A stretch of 64,000 nt of DNA from an uncultured Eubacteriales bacterium (GCA_900318145.1 ONJM01000001.1:62001-126000); one strand, 5' to 3'. Shown: positions 41,869 through 50,862, counted from the first letter of the stretch. The notes: generated by a model not told the origin, from the sequence alone. Numbers and translations are program-made.

Positions 41869-43239
41869 ATGAATTACGAGCAGAAAAAGGTACTTGTCGT
41901 CGGAATGGCCCGGAGCGGAGTCGCGGCGGCCCAGCTGCTGCGCGCCTGCGGGGCGGACGTTACGGTGAACGACAGCAAGAGCGAAGCGGAGCTTGGTTCC
42001 CAGCTGAGCCCGCTGGAAGGCCTGCAGCTGACCCGGCGGTTCGGCTGCGGCGCCATGGAGCTGCTGGAGGGGATGGACGTCCTGGTGATTTCCCCCGGCA
42101 TTCCGGATACGGCGCCCTTCGTCGTGAAGGCGAAGGAAAAGGGCATCTATGTGATCGGCGAGCTGGAGCTGGCCGCGCAGCTGTCCAGGGGCACGCTCAC
42201 AGCCGTGAGCGGTACGAACGGCAAGACCACCACCGTTTCCCTGCTGGGTGAGATCTTCAGAAACAACGGCCGGGTGACCCATGTCGTGGGCAATATCGGC
42301 TATCCGTTCTCCCTGGCGGCCCTGGTCAGCCGCCCGGAGGACGTGATCGTGTGCGAGGTCTCCTCCTTCCAGATGGAGACGGCGGATTCCTTCCACCCGC
42401 ATGTGGCGCTGCTGACGAACATCACGGAGGACCACCTGAACCGCCACGGCACCATGGAGGTCTATACCGCACTGAAGATGCGGATGTTCCGGAACCAGAC
42501 GGCGGAGGACTACGCGGTGTTCAACGCGGACGATCCGGGGCTGGAGGGGCTTTCGAAGCAGGTGAAGAGCCGGGTGCTGAAATTCAGCCGGAAGAAGGAA
42601 GTGCCGGAAGGCGCCTTTGTACGGGACGATACCGTATATCTGCGGCTGGACGGCAGCGAGAAGAAGGTCTGCCGGACGGATGAGATCTATATTCCCGGGC
42701 CCCATAACCTGGAGAATGCCCTGGGCGCGGTCTGCGTGGCAGGCGCCATGAAGGTGCCGGTTCCCGTGATCCGGCATACGCTGAAGACCTTCCGGGGCGT
42801 GGAGCACCGGATCGAGCGGGTGCGGGAGCTGGACGGCGTGACTTATATCAACGACAGCAAGGGAACCAACGTGGACTCCACCATCAAGGCGGTGCAGACC
42901 ATGACGGAGCCTACGGTGATTATCCTGGGCGGATACGACAAGCACACGTCCTTCGATCCCCTGGCTAAGGAAATCGCCGGAAGCCCCTTCATCCGGAAGG
43001 CGGAGCTGATCGGGGAAACGGCGCCGCTGATCCGGAACGCGCTGGAGCGGGCCGGATTCCGGCAGACGGAATTTGCCGACAGCCTGGGAAGCGCGGTCCA
43101 GCAGGCGAGAGACACGGCGGAGGAAGGCTGGAACGTACTGCTCAGCCCCGCCTGCGCAAGCTTTGACATGTTTAAGGATTACGAGGAACGCGGTCGGGTT
43201 TTCAAGGAAATCGTCCGCGAACTTGAACCGAAGAAATGA
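41869..43239 (+). CDS. murD: UDP-N-acetylmuramoylalanine--D-glutamate ligase
   Basis: A 456-residue Mur ligase. An N-terminal Rossmann-like domain (VVGMARSGVAAAQLL) binds UDP-MurNAc-L-Ala. The central ATPase has SGTNGKTTT (about residue 115), and the C-terminal domain has NDSKGTNVDST (about 328) and LLSPACASFDMF (about 424). It adds D-glutamate. 12 bp after mraY. Confidence 0.97.
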   Translation: MNYEQKKVLVVGMARSGVAAAQLLRACGADVTVNDSKSEAELGSQLSPLEGLQLTRRFGCGAMELLEGMDVLVISPGIPDTAPFVVKAKEKGIYVIGELELAAQLSRGTLTAVSGTNGKTTTVSLLGEIFRNNGRVTHVVGNIGYPFSLAALVSRPEDVIVCEVSSFQMETADSFHPHVALLTNITEDHLNRHGTMEVYTALKMRMFRNQTAEDYAVFNADDPGLEGLSKQVKSRVLKFSRKKEVPEGAFVRDDTVYLRLDGSEKKVCRTDEIYIPGPHNLENALGAVCVAGAMKVPVPVIRHTLKTFRGVEHRIERVRELDGVTYINDSKGTNVDSTIKAVQTMTEPTVIILGGYDKHTSFDPLAKEIAGSPFIRKAELIGETAPLIRNALERAGFRQTEFADSLGSAVQQARDTAEEGWNVLLSPACASFDMFKDYEERGRVFKEIVRELEPKK

Positions 43240-43272
43240 AAACAGACCAAAGTCTGAATCGGAGGTGGGCGA

Positions 43273-44349
43273 ATGCAGGGCCCGTTGCAGCAGGGGCCGG
43301 GCAGGCGGGCCGGTGATTCCGGCAATCCTTCCGGCGGCCCGGACGGCGGTCTGAAGGACTGGCAGCGGAATACCTGGTTCGGCCCGGCTCCGTCCAACAG
43401 CAATCCCTTTGAGGAACCGGAAGACGCTCCGGAACTGCTTGAAGCCCGGTCCAGCAACGTCCGGGACCGGTCCGGGAGCTTCTGGAACGACCAGCAGCAG
43501 ACCGGCTATCAGTACAACGCGGGTGAAATCAGAAACACCCGCGGCGCGGAGGAAAGAAAAAAAGAAAAGCGCGGCATTCCGCTGCGCTCCGTATGGATTC
43601 TGCTCCTGGTGGCGGCCGCCGCCCTCCTGGTGCTTTATTTCGGCGTGTTCCGCATCCGGGAGATCCGCGTGACCGGAAACAGCCGGATTTCCGCCGCGGA
43701 CGTGATCCGCCTCAGCGGGATCCGCCGCGGGCAGAGCATTATCGGGCTGAACGAGGACGCGGCGGAGAAGCAGCTGGCGGCGGCCGCCGCCTCCGAAGCC
43801 GCGAGGACCGGAAACTATAATTACTACACGCTGCAGTTCCGCTATCTGGAAAAAGAGCTTCCCGGCACGGTGACCATCGCGGTGCGGGAACGGGAAGCCT
43901 GCTGCTGGCTGACCTGGTGCGGTATTCTGTACGTGATGGACAAAAACGGCCTGGTGCTTTATGAATCTGAGGATTCCGGCATGCGCGACCGGATTGAGCT
44001 GGTGGAGGTCAAGGGACTGGACATCCGCTCCGGCGCGCAGACCGGGCAGACCATGGTTTTCTCTTCCGCGGAACAGGAAACCATTTTCAGGGACCTGTTC
44101 ATGGAGATGAAAGTGCTGGGCTGCACAAGCATGATCAGCGAAGCCGACCTGAGCAACCCGCAGTCCATCCTGCTGACCACCCGGAACCCCGCTTTCACGG
44201 TTTCCATAGGGGACAGCAGCGTGCTGCACGCGAAGCTGCGGAGCATGCTGCTGGTGCGGGAAAAGCTGCTTGAGATGGGAAAAACAGGCGGTTCCATCAC
44301 GGTTGCCAATCCTGAAACCCCTTCCTATTCCCCGTCCTCCCCGCAATGA
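43273..44349 (+). CDS. FtsQ/DivIB-like division protein
   Basis: A 358-residue protein. The N-terminal 100 residues are disordered (Pro/Gly/Gln/Asn rich). A single transmembrane helix (about 105-125) is followed by an extracellular POTRA domain beginning FRIREIRVTGNSRISAADVI (about 126-200) and a FtsQ-like beta domain. It would organise the FtsL/FtsI/FtsW synthase at the septum. The N-terminal tail is longer than in most homologues. Position before ftsA supports the identity. Confidence 0.82.
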   Translation: MQGPLQQGPGRRAGDSGNPSGGPDGGLKDWQRNTWFGPAPSNSNPFEEPEDAPELLEARSSNVRDRSGSFWNDQQQTGYQYNAGEIRNTRGAEERKKEKRGIPLRSVWILLLVAAAALLVLYFGVFRIREIRVTGNSRISAADVIRLSGIRRGQSIIGLNEDAAEKQLAAAAASEAARTGNYNYYTLQFRYLEKELPGTVTIAVREREACCWLTWCGILYVMDKNGLVLYESEDSGMRDRIELVEVKGLDIRSGAQTGQTMVFSSAEQETIFRDLFMEMKVLGCTSMISEADLSNPQSILLTTRNPAFTVSIGDSSVLHAKLRSMLLVREKLLEMGKTGGSITVANPETPSYSPSSPQ

Positions 44350-44402
44350 TGGGAAAAATGTAACAAAAAACAATAAAATCGTAATAACTTACCCCCAAAT
44401 AC

Positions 44403-44431
44403 TTGCAAATTCTATAGAATAAGTCTATAAT
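44403..44431 (+). promoter_or_regulatory. Promoter of ftsA-ftsZ
   Basis: TTGCAA (44403-44408), 17-bp spacer, TATAAT (44426-44431), 70 bp before ftsA. Gives ftsAZ its own transcript in addition to read-through. Confidence 0.75.
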
Positions 44432-44500
44432 ACTTTGTTGTGTGCATTTATTAGTAGGGATTTTCCTGTACATTCCTGAGCGCGGGAGGTTGGAAAGCGT

Positions 44501-45694
44501 ATGAAAACGACGGTTGCGGCCATCGACTTCGGTACGAGCAAGATCGTTACGCTTGTAGCCGAGAACAGCGGAAGCCAGCGCTGCGACATTGTCGCGGCCG
44601 GCGTCGCCAAATATGACGGATACCTGGAGGAAGGCTGGAACAACCCCGGCCAGCTGGACGAGGCGATCCGCCGCTCGATCAGCGACGCCGAAGAACAGGC
44701 CAATACCAAGATCCGTGAGATCAACGTCGGCGTACCCGGCGCCTTCACCAGCGTCTACGCCACGAAGGTCACCATTTCCCTGAAGGGGACGGATCCGCGG
44801 GTTACCTCGGCGGATGTCAAGGCCGCCTTCTCCAAAGCCGCGGAAAACCTTTCCAGCATCCCGGGCGTGGTGATCCATTCCAGCCCTGCCTGGTTCATGG
44901 TGGACAGCGGGAAGAAGACCCTGGAGCCCGTGGGCATGAAGGGCCGGGAAATGACCGCATTCATCAGCTTCGTTGTCGGCAACCGCTTCTTTGTGGACGA
45001 CATCACCAACCGGATGGCGGATCTGGGGATCGTGGTTTCCGGATTCTTCTCCACGTCCGCCGGCGAAGCCATGCTGTACCTCAACGAGCAGGAGCGGGAC
45101 CGGACGTCCGCGCTGATCGATATGGGCTACCTCAACACCGAGATCATCGGCGTGGAGGGCGACGCGATCATCTACCACAAGGTGCTGAACCTGGGCGGCG
45201 GGGATATCGCCGTCGCGCTGGCTGAAGAGCTGGACATTTCCCTGAGCGCCGCGGAGGATATCAAGCGCAAGTTCGTATACGGCATCGAGACCACCGGCGA
45301 GACCTACGAGGTTCCCGGGGCGGACGGGCAGAAGGGCGTCACCTTCACCCGCGAGCAGATCAAGCCCATCATCACCCGGATCCTGGACGAGATCTGCGAC
45401 AAAATCAAGGAATGCATCGATGACGATTTCGGTTCCCTGGGCAGCTGGAGCAGCGTGTTCCTGACCGGCGGCGGGCTGAGCTTCAACCGCGGCGGCAAGG
45501 AGTACCTGGCCGGAAAGCTGGGACGCCCCGTACAGGAGACGCCCCGCCGGACCACGAAGCTGAACAGCCACAGCTTCTCAAGCGCGCTGGGCCTGATGGA
45601 CCTGATTATCGATACGATTGAACAGCAGCACCAGCCGGCCGCGGGAGCGGGCGGAAAGATCAAAGACTTTTTCCGTAGTCTGTTGGGAGGTTAA
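44501..45694 (+). CDS. ftsA: FtsA-like actin-family division protein
   Basis: A 397-residue member of the FtsA/MreB/Hsp70 ATPase superfamily. N-terminal phosphate loop AIDFGTSKI (residues 7-15), the FtsA-specific 1C region, the second phosphate region [13 protein letters not shown] (about 205-217), [10 protein letters not shown] (about 323), and a C-terminal amphipathic helix [10 protein letters not shown] for membrane attachment. It tethers FtsZ to the membrane. GGGAGGT upstream. Ends 4 bp before the ftsZ start, so coupling is likely. Confidence 0.9.
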   Translation: MKTTVAAIDFGTSKIVTLVAENSGSQRCDIVAAGVAKYDGYLEEGWNNPGQLDEAIRRSISDAEEQANTKIREINVGVPGAFTSVYATKVTISLKGTDPRVTSADVKAAFSKAAENLSSIPGVVIHSSPAWFMVDSGKKTLEPVGMKGREMTAFISFVVGNRFFVDDITNRMADLGIVVSGFFSTSAGEAMLYLNEQERDRTSALIDMGYLNTEIIGVEGDAIIYHKVLNLGGGDIAVALAEELDISLSAAEDIKRKFVYGIETTGETYEVPGADGQKGVTFTREQIKPIITRILDEICDKIKECIDDDFGSLGSWSSVFLTGGGLSFNRGGKEYLAGKLGRPVQETPRRTTKLNSHSFSSALGLMDLIIDTIEQQHQPAAGAGGKIKDFFRSLLGG

Positions 45695-45698
45695 GCAA

Positions 45699-47153
45699 AT
45701 GATCGAATTCCAGAATGAAGAACAGAACTCCTTTGCTTCCATTAAGGTCGTCGGATGCGGCGGCGCCGGAAACAACGCGGTCAACCGGATGGTCGACGCG
45801 GGTCTGCGCGGAGTGGAATTCATCTCCGTCAATACGGACAAACAGGCGCTCGGACAGTCCAATGCGCAGGTGAAAATCCAGATCGGCGAAAAGCTGACCA
45901 AGGGCCTTGGCGCCGGCGCGATCCCTGAGGTGGGCCGCCGGGCTGCGGAGGAAAGCAGGGAGGAGATCGCTTCCTCCCTGAAGGGAGCGGACCTGGTGTT
46001 CATTACCGCCGGCATGGGCGGCGGCACCGGCACCGGCGCGGCGCCGATCGTCGCGGAGATCGCCCGGGATCTGGGCTCCCTGGTGATTGCCGTCGTGACC
46101 AAACCGTTCAATTTTGAAGGCAAGCAGCGGATGAAGAACGCCGAAACCGGCATTGCCGATCTGAAGCAGCATGTGGACACCCTGGTGGTGATCCCCAACG
46201 ACCGGCTGCTGCAGGTGGTCAACAAGGGCACCACGATGCTGGAAGCGTTCCGCATCGCGGACGACGTGCTGCGCCAGGGCATCCAGGGCATCAGCGACCT
46301 GATCGCCGTGCCCGCGATGATCAACCTGGACTTCGCGGACGTGAAGACCATCATGGAATCCGGCGGCATGGCCCATATGGGCATCGGCATCGGTTCCGGC
46401 GAGAACCGCCTGGTGGAGGCGGCCAAGAACGCCATAGCCTCCCCGCTGCTGGAGACCAATATCGACGGCGCGCGCGCCGTGCTGATCAACGTGACCGGCG
46501 GCGCGGACATCTCCATTGTGGATATCAACGAAGCAGCCAACCTGATCATGGAAGCGGCCGATCCGGACGCCAATATCATCTTCGGTGCCGGCATTGACGA
46601 GACCATGGGCGAGGACGTGCGGATCACCGTGATCGCCACCGGTTTTGAAAAGACGCCGTTCCCGAACAAGGAACCCGCGAAGAAGCCGCGGGAGATCGAG
46701 CATGAGCGGCTGTTCGGCTCCTTCGGGACGAACTTCTCCCGGCCGGAAACACCGGCGACCCGCGACCTGTTTGAGAGCAGCGCGCCGACGTCCGCCTTCT
46801 CCTCCGGAAACACCGGCGACGTGCCGACCTACATGGCATCCGCGCGGCCCAGCATGGGCGTGCCCGGCATGGTGAACACCGGATCCTTCCAGACCGGGTT
46901 TACGTATCAGCCTGCCCCGCAGGCGGCGCAGGCGACCCGTCCCTTCCAGCCCATGGGCATGGCCCAGACCGGCGGGAACGAGCCCATGAACCAGATGCCC
47001 TTCAGCGCGGGACAGCCGCAGAACTACCAGCCCCTGTTCAACAGCAACGGGCAGGTGACGGGGCAGACCGGCAGCTTCCAGGCCATTCCGCAGAACCAGG
47101 CCATGGTGACGGATGACCACGGCGTGCCCGGATTCCTGAAGCGGAAAAAGTGA
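45699..47153 (+). CDS. ftsZ: Cell division tubulin homologue FtsZ
   Basis: A 484-residue GTPase. Start at 45699, placed by GGGAGGTT 8 to 9 bases upstream; an earlier frame start at 45618 is rejected. Tubulin signature [10 protein letters not shown] (about 107), [11 protein letters not shown] at the start, and the T7 loop region [11 protein letters not shown] (about 208) are intact. Residues about 318-465 form a long Gln/Met/Asn/Pro-rich linker, and the extreme C-terminus [10 protein letters not shown] is the partner-binding tail. The linker is longer than in many species. Confidence 0.98.
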   Translation: MIEFQNEEQNSFASIKVVGCGGAGNNAVNRMVDAGLRGVEFISVNTDKQALGQSNAQVKIQIGEKLTKGLGAGAIPEVGRRAAEESREEIASSLKGADLVFITAGMGGGTGTGAAPIVAEIARDLGSLVIAVVTKPFNFEGKQRMKNAETGIADLKQHVDTLVVIPNDRLLQVVNKGTTMLEAFRIADDVLRQGIQGISDLIAVPAMINLDFADVKTIMESGGMAHMGIGIGSGENRLVEAAKNAIASPLLETNIDGARAVLINVTGGADISIVDINEAANLIMEAADPDANIIFGAGIDETMGEDVRITVIATGFEKTPFPNKEPAKKPREIEHERLFGSFGTNFSRPETPATRDLFESSAPTSAFSSGNTGDVPTYMASARPSMGVPGMVNTGSFQTGFTYQPAPQAAQATRPFQPMGMAQTGGNEPMNQMPFSAGQPQNYQPLFNSNGQVTGQTGSFQAIPQNQAMVTDDHGVPGFLKRKK

Positions 47154-47163
47154 GAAACGCTTT

Positions 47164-47197
47164 AAAAAGCAGCGGGCGGAAGCCCGCTGCTTTTTTT
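47164..47197 (+). terminator. Terminator after ftsZ
   Basis: A 14-bp perfect stem (47164-47177 with 47182-47195), loop GGAA, with a seven-T run that begins inside the 3' arm. Confidence 0.92.
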
Positions 47198-47218
47198 CGG
47201 AAATTTTTTAAAAAAGTC

Positions 47219-47244
47219 TGTAACGAAATCCTTTTTTGCGCGTC
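47219..47244 (+). promoter_or_regulatory. Candidate ECF sigma promoter (autoregulation)
   Basis: TGTAAC (47219-47224), 16-bp spacer, CGTC (47241-47244). This is the -35/-10 type used by SigX/SigW-like ECF factors, placed 35 bp before the sigma gene start, as expected for autoregulation. Confidence 0.6.
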
Positions 47245-47278
47245 TAAACAATGAGTCCGGCAGAAAGGAGGTGAGGAT

Positions 47279-47764
47279 GTGGACCGGGAACAGACCGAGA
47301 AACTGTATGAAACCCACTATATGCGGGTGTTCTCCTACGCCATGACGCTAGCGGGCGACCGTACGCTGGCGGAGGAAATCACCCAGGAAACCTTCTTCCG
47401 GGCTTTTGCGAAAGCCGGGGAATTCCGGAATGAATCGGACGAAGTTACCTGGCTGTGCGCGATCGCGAAAAATTTCTTCTTTGACGAGAAGCGCCGGCAG
47501 GGAAAAACAGGGCCGATTCCGGAGGACGTACCGGATACGGGAAAGGGCGTCGAGCAGGCGGCAGCGGACCGTGATTCCTCCTTTCGGATTCATGTCGCGC
47601 TGCACGCCCTGGAGGAACCGTACCGGGAAATCTTCGAGCTTCGGGTTTTCGGCGAACTGAGCTTCAGTGAAATCGGAACGATTTTCGGAAAGACCGAAAA
47701 CTGGGCCCGGGTCACATATCACCGGGCCAGGCTCAGACTACAGGAAAGGATGGAAGTAAAATGA
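47279..47764 (+). CDS. ECF-type RNA polymerase sigma factor
   Basis: A 161-residue sigma70-family protein. Region 2 (about residues 8-75, with EEITQETFFRAF) and region 4 (about 105-155, with ELSFSEIGTIFGKTENWARV as the helix-turn-helix). Begins with GTG, 5 bases after AGGAGGTG; the nearby ATG at 47277 is out of frame. Overlaps the anti-sigma gene by 4 bases. The module with DUF4097 and PspC proteins suggests envelope stress. Confidence 0.93.
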   Translation: MDREQTEKLYETHYMRVFSYAMTLAGDRTLAEEITQETFFRAFAKAGEFRNESDEVTWLCAIAKNFFFDEKRRQGKTGPIPEDVPDTGKGVEQAAADRDSSFRIHVALHALEEPYREIFELRVFGELSFSEIGTIFGKTENWARVTYHRARLRLQERMEVK

Positions 47765-48498
47765 AGAACTCCTGCGATGTTATCCGCGACCTGCTTCCGC
47801 TGTACGCGGATGACGCCTGCAGCCAGGACAGCCGGGATATGGTGGACGAACACCTGGCCGAATGCCCGGAGTGCAGCGGCATGCTGCGCAGGCTGCGGAG
47901 CAATGAGATAGAAACCGGCCTCCGGCAGGAAAAACAGGACGTGCTGGAATACGGCGCCAGAAAATTCAAACGGCGGTCCGCCACGGTGGGCTCCACGGTT
48001 TCCGGCATGTTCATGATCCCGATTCTCGTCTGCCTGATCATCAACCTGACCGCGGGATCCGCGATGGGATGGTTCCTGATCGTCCTGGCGGCGATGGCCG
48101 TGGCTGCCAGCGTGATCATCGTGCCGATCATGGTGCCGAAGGACAAGCTGTTCTGGACCTTCTGCGCGTTTACCGCGAGTTTGATGATCCTGCTGGGCGT
48201 GACCTGCCTGGTCTCCCGGGGAGACTGGTTCTGGGTGGCCGCCAGCGCGGTCCTGTTCGGGCTGTCGGTGTGCTTCCTGCCGTTTGTGATCCGGGCGAAG
48301 CCGCTGCGGAAATGGATCGGGAAGACCAATAAAGCGCTGCTGGTGATCGCGGCGGACATGGTGCTGTTTCTGAATATGATGAACGTGATCCGGATCCACA
48401 GCCAGGGAGGCCCCGGCCTCGTGAACGTTCTTGGCGTCGCGGCCGGGGTTGTGCTGGTGGGGCTCGGAATCGCAAGGAACAGGGGGAATCTGAATTGA
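47761..48498 (+). CDS. Membrane anti-sigma factor (zinc-binding ZAS type)
   Basis: A 245-residue protein. The N-terminal cytoplasmic part has a zf-HC2/ZAS motif (H-x3-C-x2-C: EHLAECPEC, about residues 31-39, with the earlier CDVIRDLLPLY helix). About six or seven transmembrane segments follow (about 80-240). It would hold the sigma factor at the membrane until a signal is sensed. Direct ATGA overlap with the sigma gene. Larger membrane part than typical one-TM anti-sigmas. Confidence 0.85.
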   Translation: MKNSCDVIRDLLPLYADDACSQDSRDMVDEHLAECPECSGMLRRLRSNEIETGLRQEKQDVLEYGARKFKRRSATVGSTVSGMFMIPILVCLIINLTAGSAMGWFLIVLAAMAVAASVIIVPIMVPKDKLFWTFCAFTASLMILLGVTCLVSRGDWFWVAASAVLFGLSVCFLPFVIRAKPLRKWIGKTNKALLVIAADMVLFLNMMNVIRIHSQGGPGLVNVLGVAAGVVLVGLGIARNRGNLN

Positions 48499-49457
48499 CC
48501 AGGAATCAGATCATTAAAATCGCGATGGTTGTCTGCGCGGTGGTGCTCCTCTGCGCGGTGATCCTGAACTTTACGGGGGTGTTCGGATCCTCCGGCATCG
48601 GCGGATACGCGGACGCGGAGAAATATACCGCCGGCGGAACGGAGATCACCGGGGAGGTGAAGAACCTTTATGTCAACTGGACCAGCGGAAAGGTGGCCGT
48701 CGCGTATCACGCGGGGAACACGGTGACGCTGGAGGAAAAGGCGGACCGCGCGCTGTCGGAGGACGAACAGCTGCGGTGGTGGCTGGACGGGGATACGCTG
48801 CGGGTGCAGTTCAGCAAGCCCGGCATCCGCCTGAACATGCCCGGGAAAACGCTGACGGTTACGCTGCCGGAGGGGATTGCCCTGGACAGCGCGGAACTCT
48901 TTGTGACCTCCGGCGACCTGGAGATCCCGACGGTGAAGGCGAAAACGCTGAAGCTCGTCTCCACCAGCGGGGATATCAGCGCCACGGCGGAAGCGGAGAC
49001 GGCGGACGCCGGTTCCACATCCGGGGACATAAAGCTCCGGATGGCCGGCAGGACGGAAAGCGTTTCAGCCGGCTCCACCAGCGGCAGCATCAGCGTGGAA
49101 GCTGAAAAGGCCGGGAACATCAGGGCGGGTTCCACCTCCGGCGGAATCAGCATCGCGGCGGAGGAAGCCGGTACGGTTACAGCCGGCTCCACCAGCGGAG
49201 GCATTTATGTGTCGCTGCGGAAAACGGAGAAGGCGGAGATTTCCAGCACCTCCGGCAGCGTCACCGCGGCCCTGCCCGAAGAGCCCGGGTTTACCGCGAA
49301 GGTGCACACCGTCAGCGGCAGCGTCTCCTGTGACCTGGAGGCGCGCAGGGACGGGGACAGATACATCCGCGGGGACGGCAGCGTGAGCGTATCGATCGGA
49401 ACCACTTCCGGAAACGTCCGGATCCAGGCGGCCGGAAAGCCTGAGGAAGAGAAATAA
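48495..49457 (+). CDS. Membrane-anchored DUF4097 protein
   Basis: A 320-residue protein. TTG start (48495) overlapping the anti-sigma stop (TTGA), with GGGGG 8 bases upstream. One N-terminal membrane segment (about residues 7-28) is followed by a repetitive beta-rich region of about 20-residue units around STSGDI, STSGSI and STSGGI, the hallmark of DUF4097 (putative adhesin) proteins, which form a beta-helix. Often next to ECF sigma or PspC genes in Firmicutes. Its role in stress sensing is not established. Confidence 0.85.
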   Translation: MTRNQIIKIAMVVCAVVLLCAVILNFTGVFGSSGIGGYADAEKYTAGGTEITGEVKNLYVNWTSGKVAVAYHAGNTVTLEEKADRALSEDEQLRWWLDGDTLRVQFSKPGIRLNMPGKTLTVTLPEGIALDSAELFVTSGDLEIPTVKAKTLKLVSTSGDISATAEAETADAGSTSGDIKLRMAGRTESVSAGSTSGSISVEAEKAGNIRAGSTSGGISIAAEEAGTVTAGSTSGGIYVSLRKTEKAEISSTSGSVTAALPEEPGFTAKVHTVSGSVSCDLEARRDGDRYIRGDGSVSVSIGTTSGNVRIQAAGKPEEEK

Positions 49458-49553
49458 ACCGGGTTAATTTGCCGGATGCGCACTGTATTCCGGCGGCAGA
49501 GCGGAGTATGATTCAGTCATCCCGAAGGGGATAAACGGAAGGAGAGAATGAGT

Positions 49554-49832
49554 ATGAACTGGATAATGACAGTTGCTTTGGGTGCCGCGGTGGGTTATTT
49601 CCTGATTCAGTTTATTATGAAGAACAGGAACGGGGAAGGGGCGGAAACGCCCAGGGGCCGCCTGCACAGAAGCGCAACGGACAAAAAGATTGCCGGCGTG
49701 TGCGGCGGTATCGGGGAATACCTGAACGTGGATCCCACGGTGATCCGCCTGGTGACGGTGCTGCTGGTGCTTGGCTGGGGCAGCGGGCTGCTGGCCTACC
49801 TCATCTGCGCACTGGTGCTTCCGGAGGAATAA
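49554..49832 (+). CDS. PspC-domain membrane protein
   Basis: A 92-residue protein with an N-terminal membrane helix (about 5-22) and a C-terminal PspC domain (about 38-92: DKKIAGVCGGIGEYLNVDPTVIRL, then a hydrophobic helix). The start at 49554 is preferred over 49548 because AAGGAG lies 9 bases before it. PspC proteins answer membrane stress. It is close to the ECF module and probably belongs to it, though no operon overlap is present. Confidence 0.85.
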   Translation: MNWIMTVALGAAVGYFLIQFIMKNRNGEGAETPRGRLHRSATDKKIAGVCGGIGEYLNVDPTVIRLVTVLLVLGWGSGLLAYLICALVLPEE

Positions 49833-49858
49833 CCGCCGGGCACGGGAAAAGCAGTAAA

Positions 49859-49886
49859 AAAGCTCCGGGGCGTGCCCCGGAGCTTT
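49859..49886 (-). terminator. Minus-strand terminator after the MscS gene
   Basis: A 13-bp perfect stem (49859-49871 with 49874-49886). On the minus strand it runs into TTTTTTA. On the plus strand the T tail is weak. Confidence 0.85.
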
Positions 49887-49902
49887 GCCGTACCGGCGGG
49901 AA

Positions 49903-50691
49903 TCAGGCTTTTTCGCTGAGGATCCGCATAGCGGGCGCCTGCACGCCCTTGGCGGCGAAGGCTTCCACGATGCTCTGGTTCAGCTCGAAATACAGGTCCC
50001 AGTACTTGTCCGTTTCACACCAGACGCGGACGGTGAATTCCATGGACTCGTTGGTTCCGCCGCTGATATGGGCGAAGGGCGCGGGATCCGTCAGGGCGAA
50101 CTTGCTGGTGGCCACGGCGTCCAGAATGCACTGCTGGATTTCCGCCGGCTTTTCGCTCTTGGCGCAGGCGAAGACCAGATCCACCCGGCGCTTCGGCTCC
50201 GCGGTGAAGTCCGTCACGTTGGAGTTCATGAGGTTGCCGTTGGGGATGGTAACCCGCTTGTTGTCCAGCGTCATGACAACGGTGTAGAACAGGTTGATGG
50301 AATGCACCACACCGGCCGCGTCGGCGGCTTCGATGTAGTCGCCCACGTTGAAGGGACGGAGGATCATCAGCAGGATACCGCCGGCCAGGTTGCTCAGCGC
50401 GCCCTGCAGCGCCAGGCCGACCGCCACGCCGGCGGAAGCCAGCAGCGCGATGATCTGCGCCATGGGAACGCCCAGGATGCCGACCACGGCGATGATCAGC
50501 ATGACGTACATCGCCCATTTGATGAAGTTCAGGATGAAGCGCGTCATGGTCTGGTCCAGCTTTTCAAAGCCTTTCAGCTTGCGGAGGAGCTTCATCACGT
50601 ATTTGATGATGATCATTCCGACGACGCAGACAACGATTGCCAGCAGGATATTGCCGCCCGCGTTGGCGAGCATTTCCTTGATTTTTTCCAT
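49903..50691 (-). CDS. mscS: Small-conductance mechanosensitive channel (MscS family)
   Basis: A 262-residue channel with three membrane segments, the pore helix GLALQGALSNLAGG (about 107-120), the following MILRPFNVGDYIEA and the TIPNGNLM segment of the beta domain. It opens on membrane tension to release solutes. Length is normal. Monocistronic, minus strand, with a terminator downstream. Confidence 0.94.
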   Translation of the reverse strand: MEKIKEMLANAGGNILLAIVVCVVGMIIIKYVMKLLRKLKGFEKLDQTMTRFILNFIKWAMYVMLIIAVVGILGVPMAQIIALLASAGVAVGLALQGALSNLAGGILLMILRPFNVGDYIEAADAAGVVHSINLFYTVVMTLDNKRVTIPNGNLMNSNVTDFTAEPKRRVDLVFACAKSEKPAEIQQCILDAVATSKFALTDPAPFAHISGGTNESMEFTVRVWCETDKYWDLYFELNQSIVEAFAAKGVQAPAMRILSEKA

Positions 50692-50782
50692 TTTTCCGAC
50701 CTCCCGAACAGATTTGCAGTTTTCTGCAGCACAAGTATAGTTGCATCAGGCCGGAATTGCAATACGGGAAAAGCGCGGATCA

Positions 50783-50811
50783 TTGACAAAGCACGAAATG
50801 AACAGTAGAAT
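50783..50811 (+). promoter_or_regulatory. Orphan sigma-A promoter
   Basis: Exact TTGACA (50783-50788), 17-bp spacer, TAGAAT (50806-50811), not followed by any plus-strand gene; a terminator-like hairpin lies 27 bases after the -10. Confidence 0.65.
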
Positions 50812-50817
50812 AATCAC

Positions 50818-50862
50818 ACATCCGAAGAGAACAGATCAACCCGCCGGCAACGGCGGGTTTTT
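50818..50862 (+). ncRNA. Candidate very short RNA
   Basis: The space from the predicted start (about 50818) to the end of the hairpin would give a transcript of about 45 bases with no open frame. It could be a small RNA, an attenuated leader of a lost gene or a chance pair of signals. Confidence 0.35.
50838..50862 (+). terminator. Terminator-like hairpin after the orphan promoter
   Basis: A 9-bp perfect stem (50838-50846 with 50851-50859), loop GCAA, five T residues. On the minus strand there is no T tract, so it is not an obvious end for the GNAT gene. Confidence 0.65.

Noticed and set aside
39334-44373. Very long minus-strand open frame across the mur/fts region
   Set aside because: It is antisense to murE, mraY, murD and ftsQ-like, which have full family motifs. 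GC-rich codon use removes stops from the antisense frame. Its translation is His/Arg/Gln-rich with no recognisable domain.
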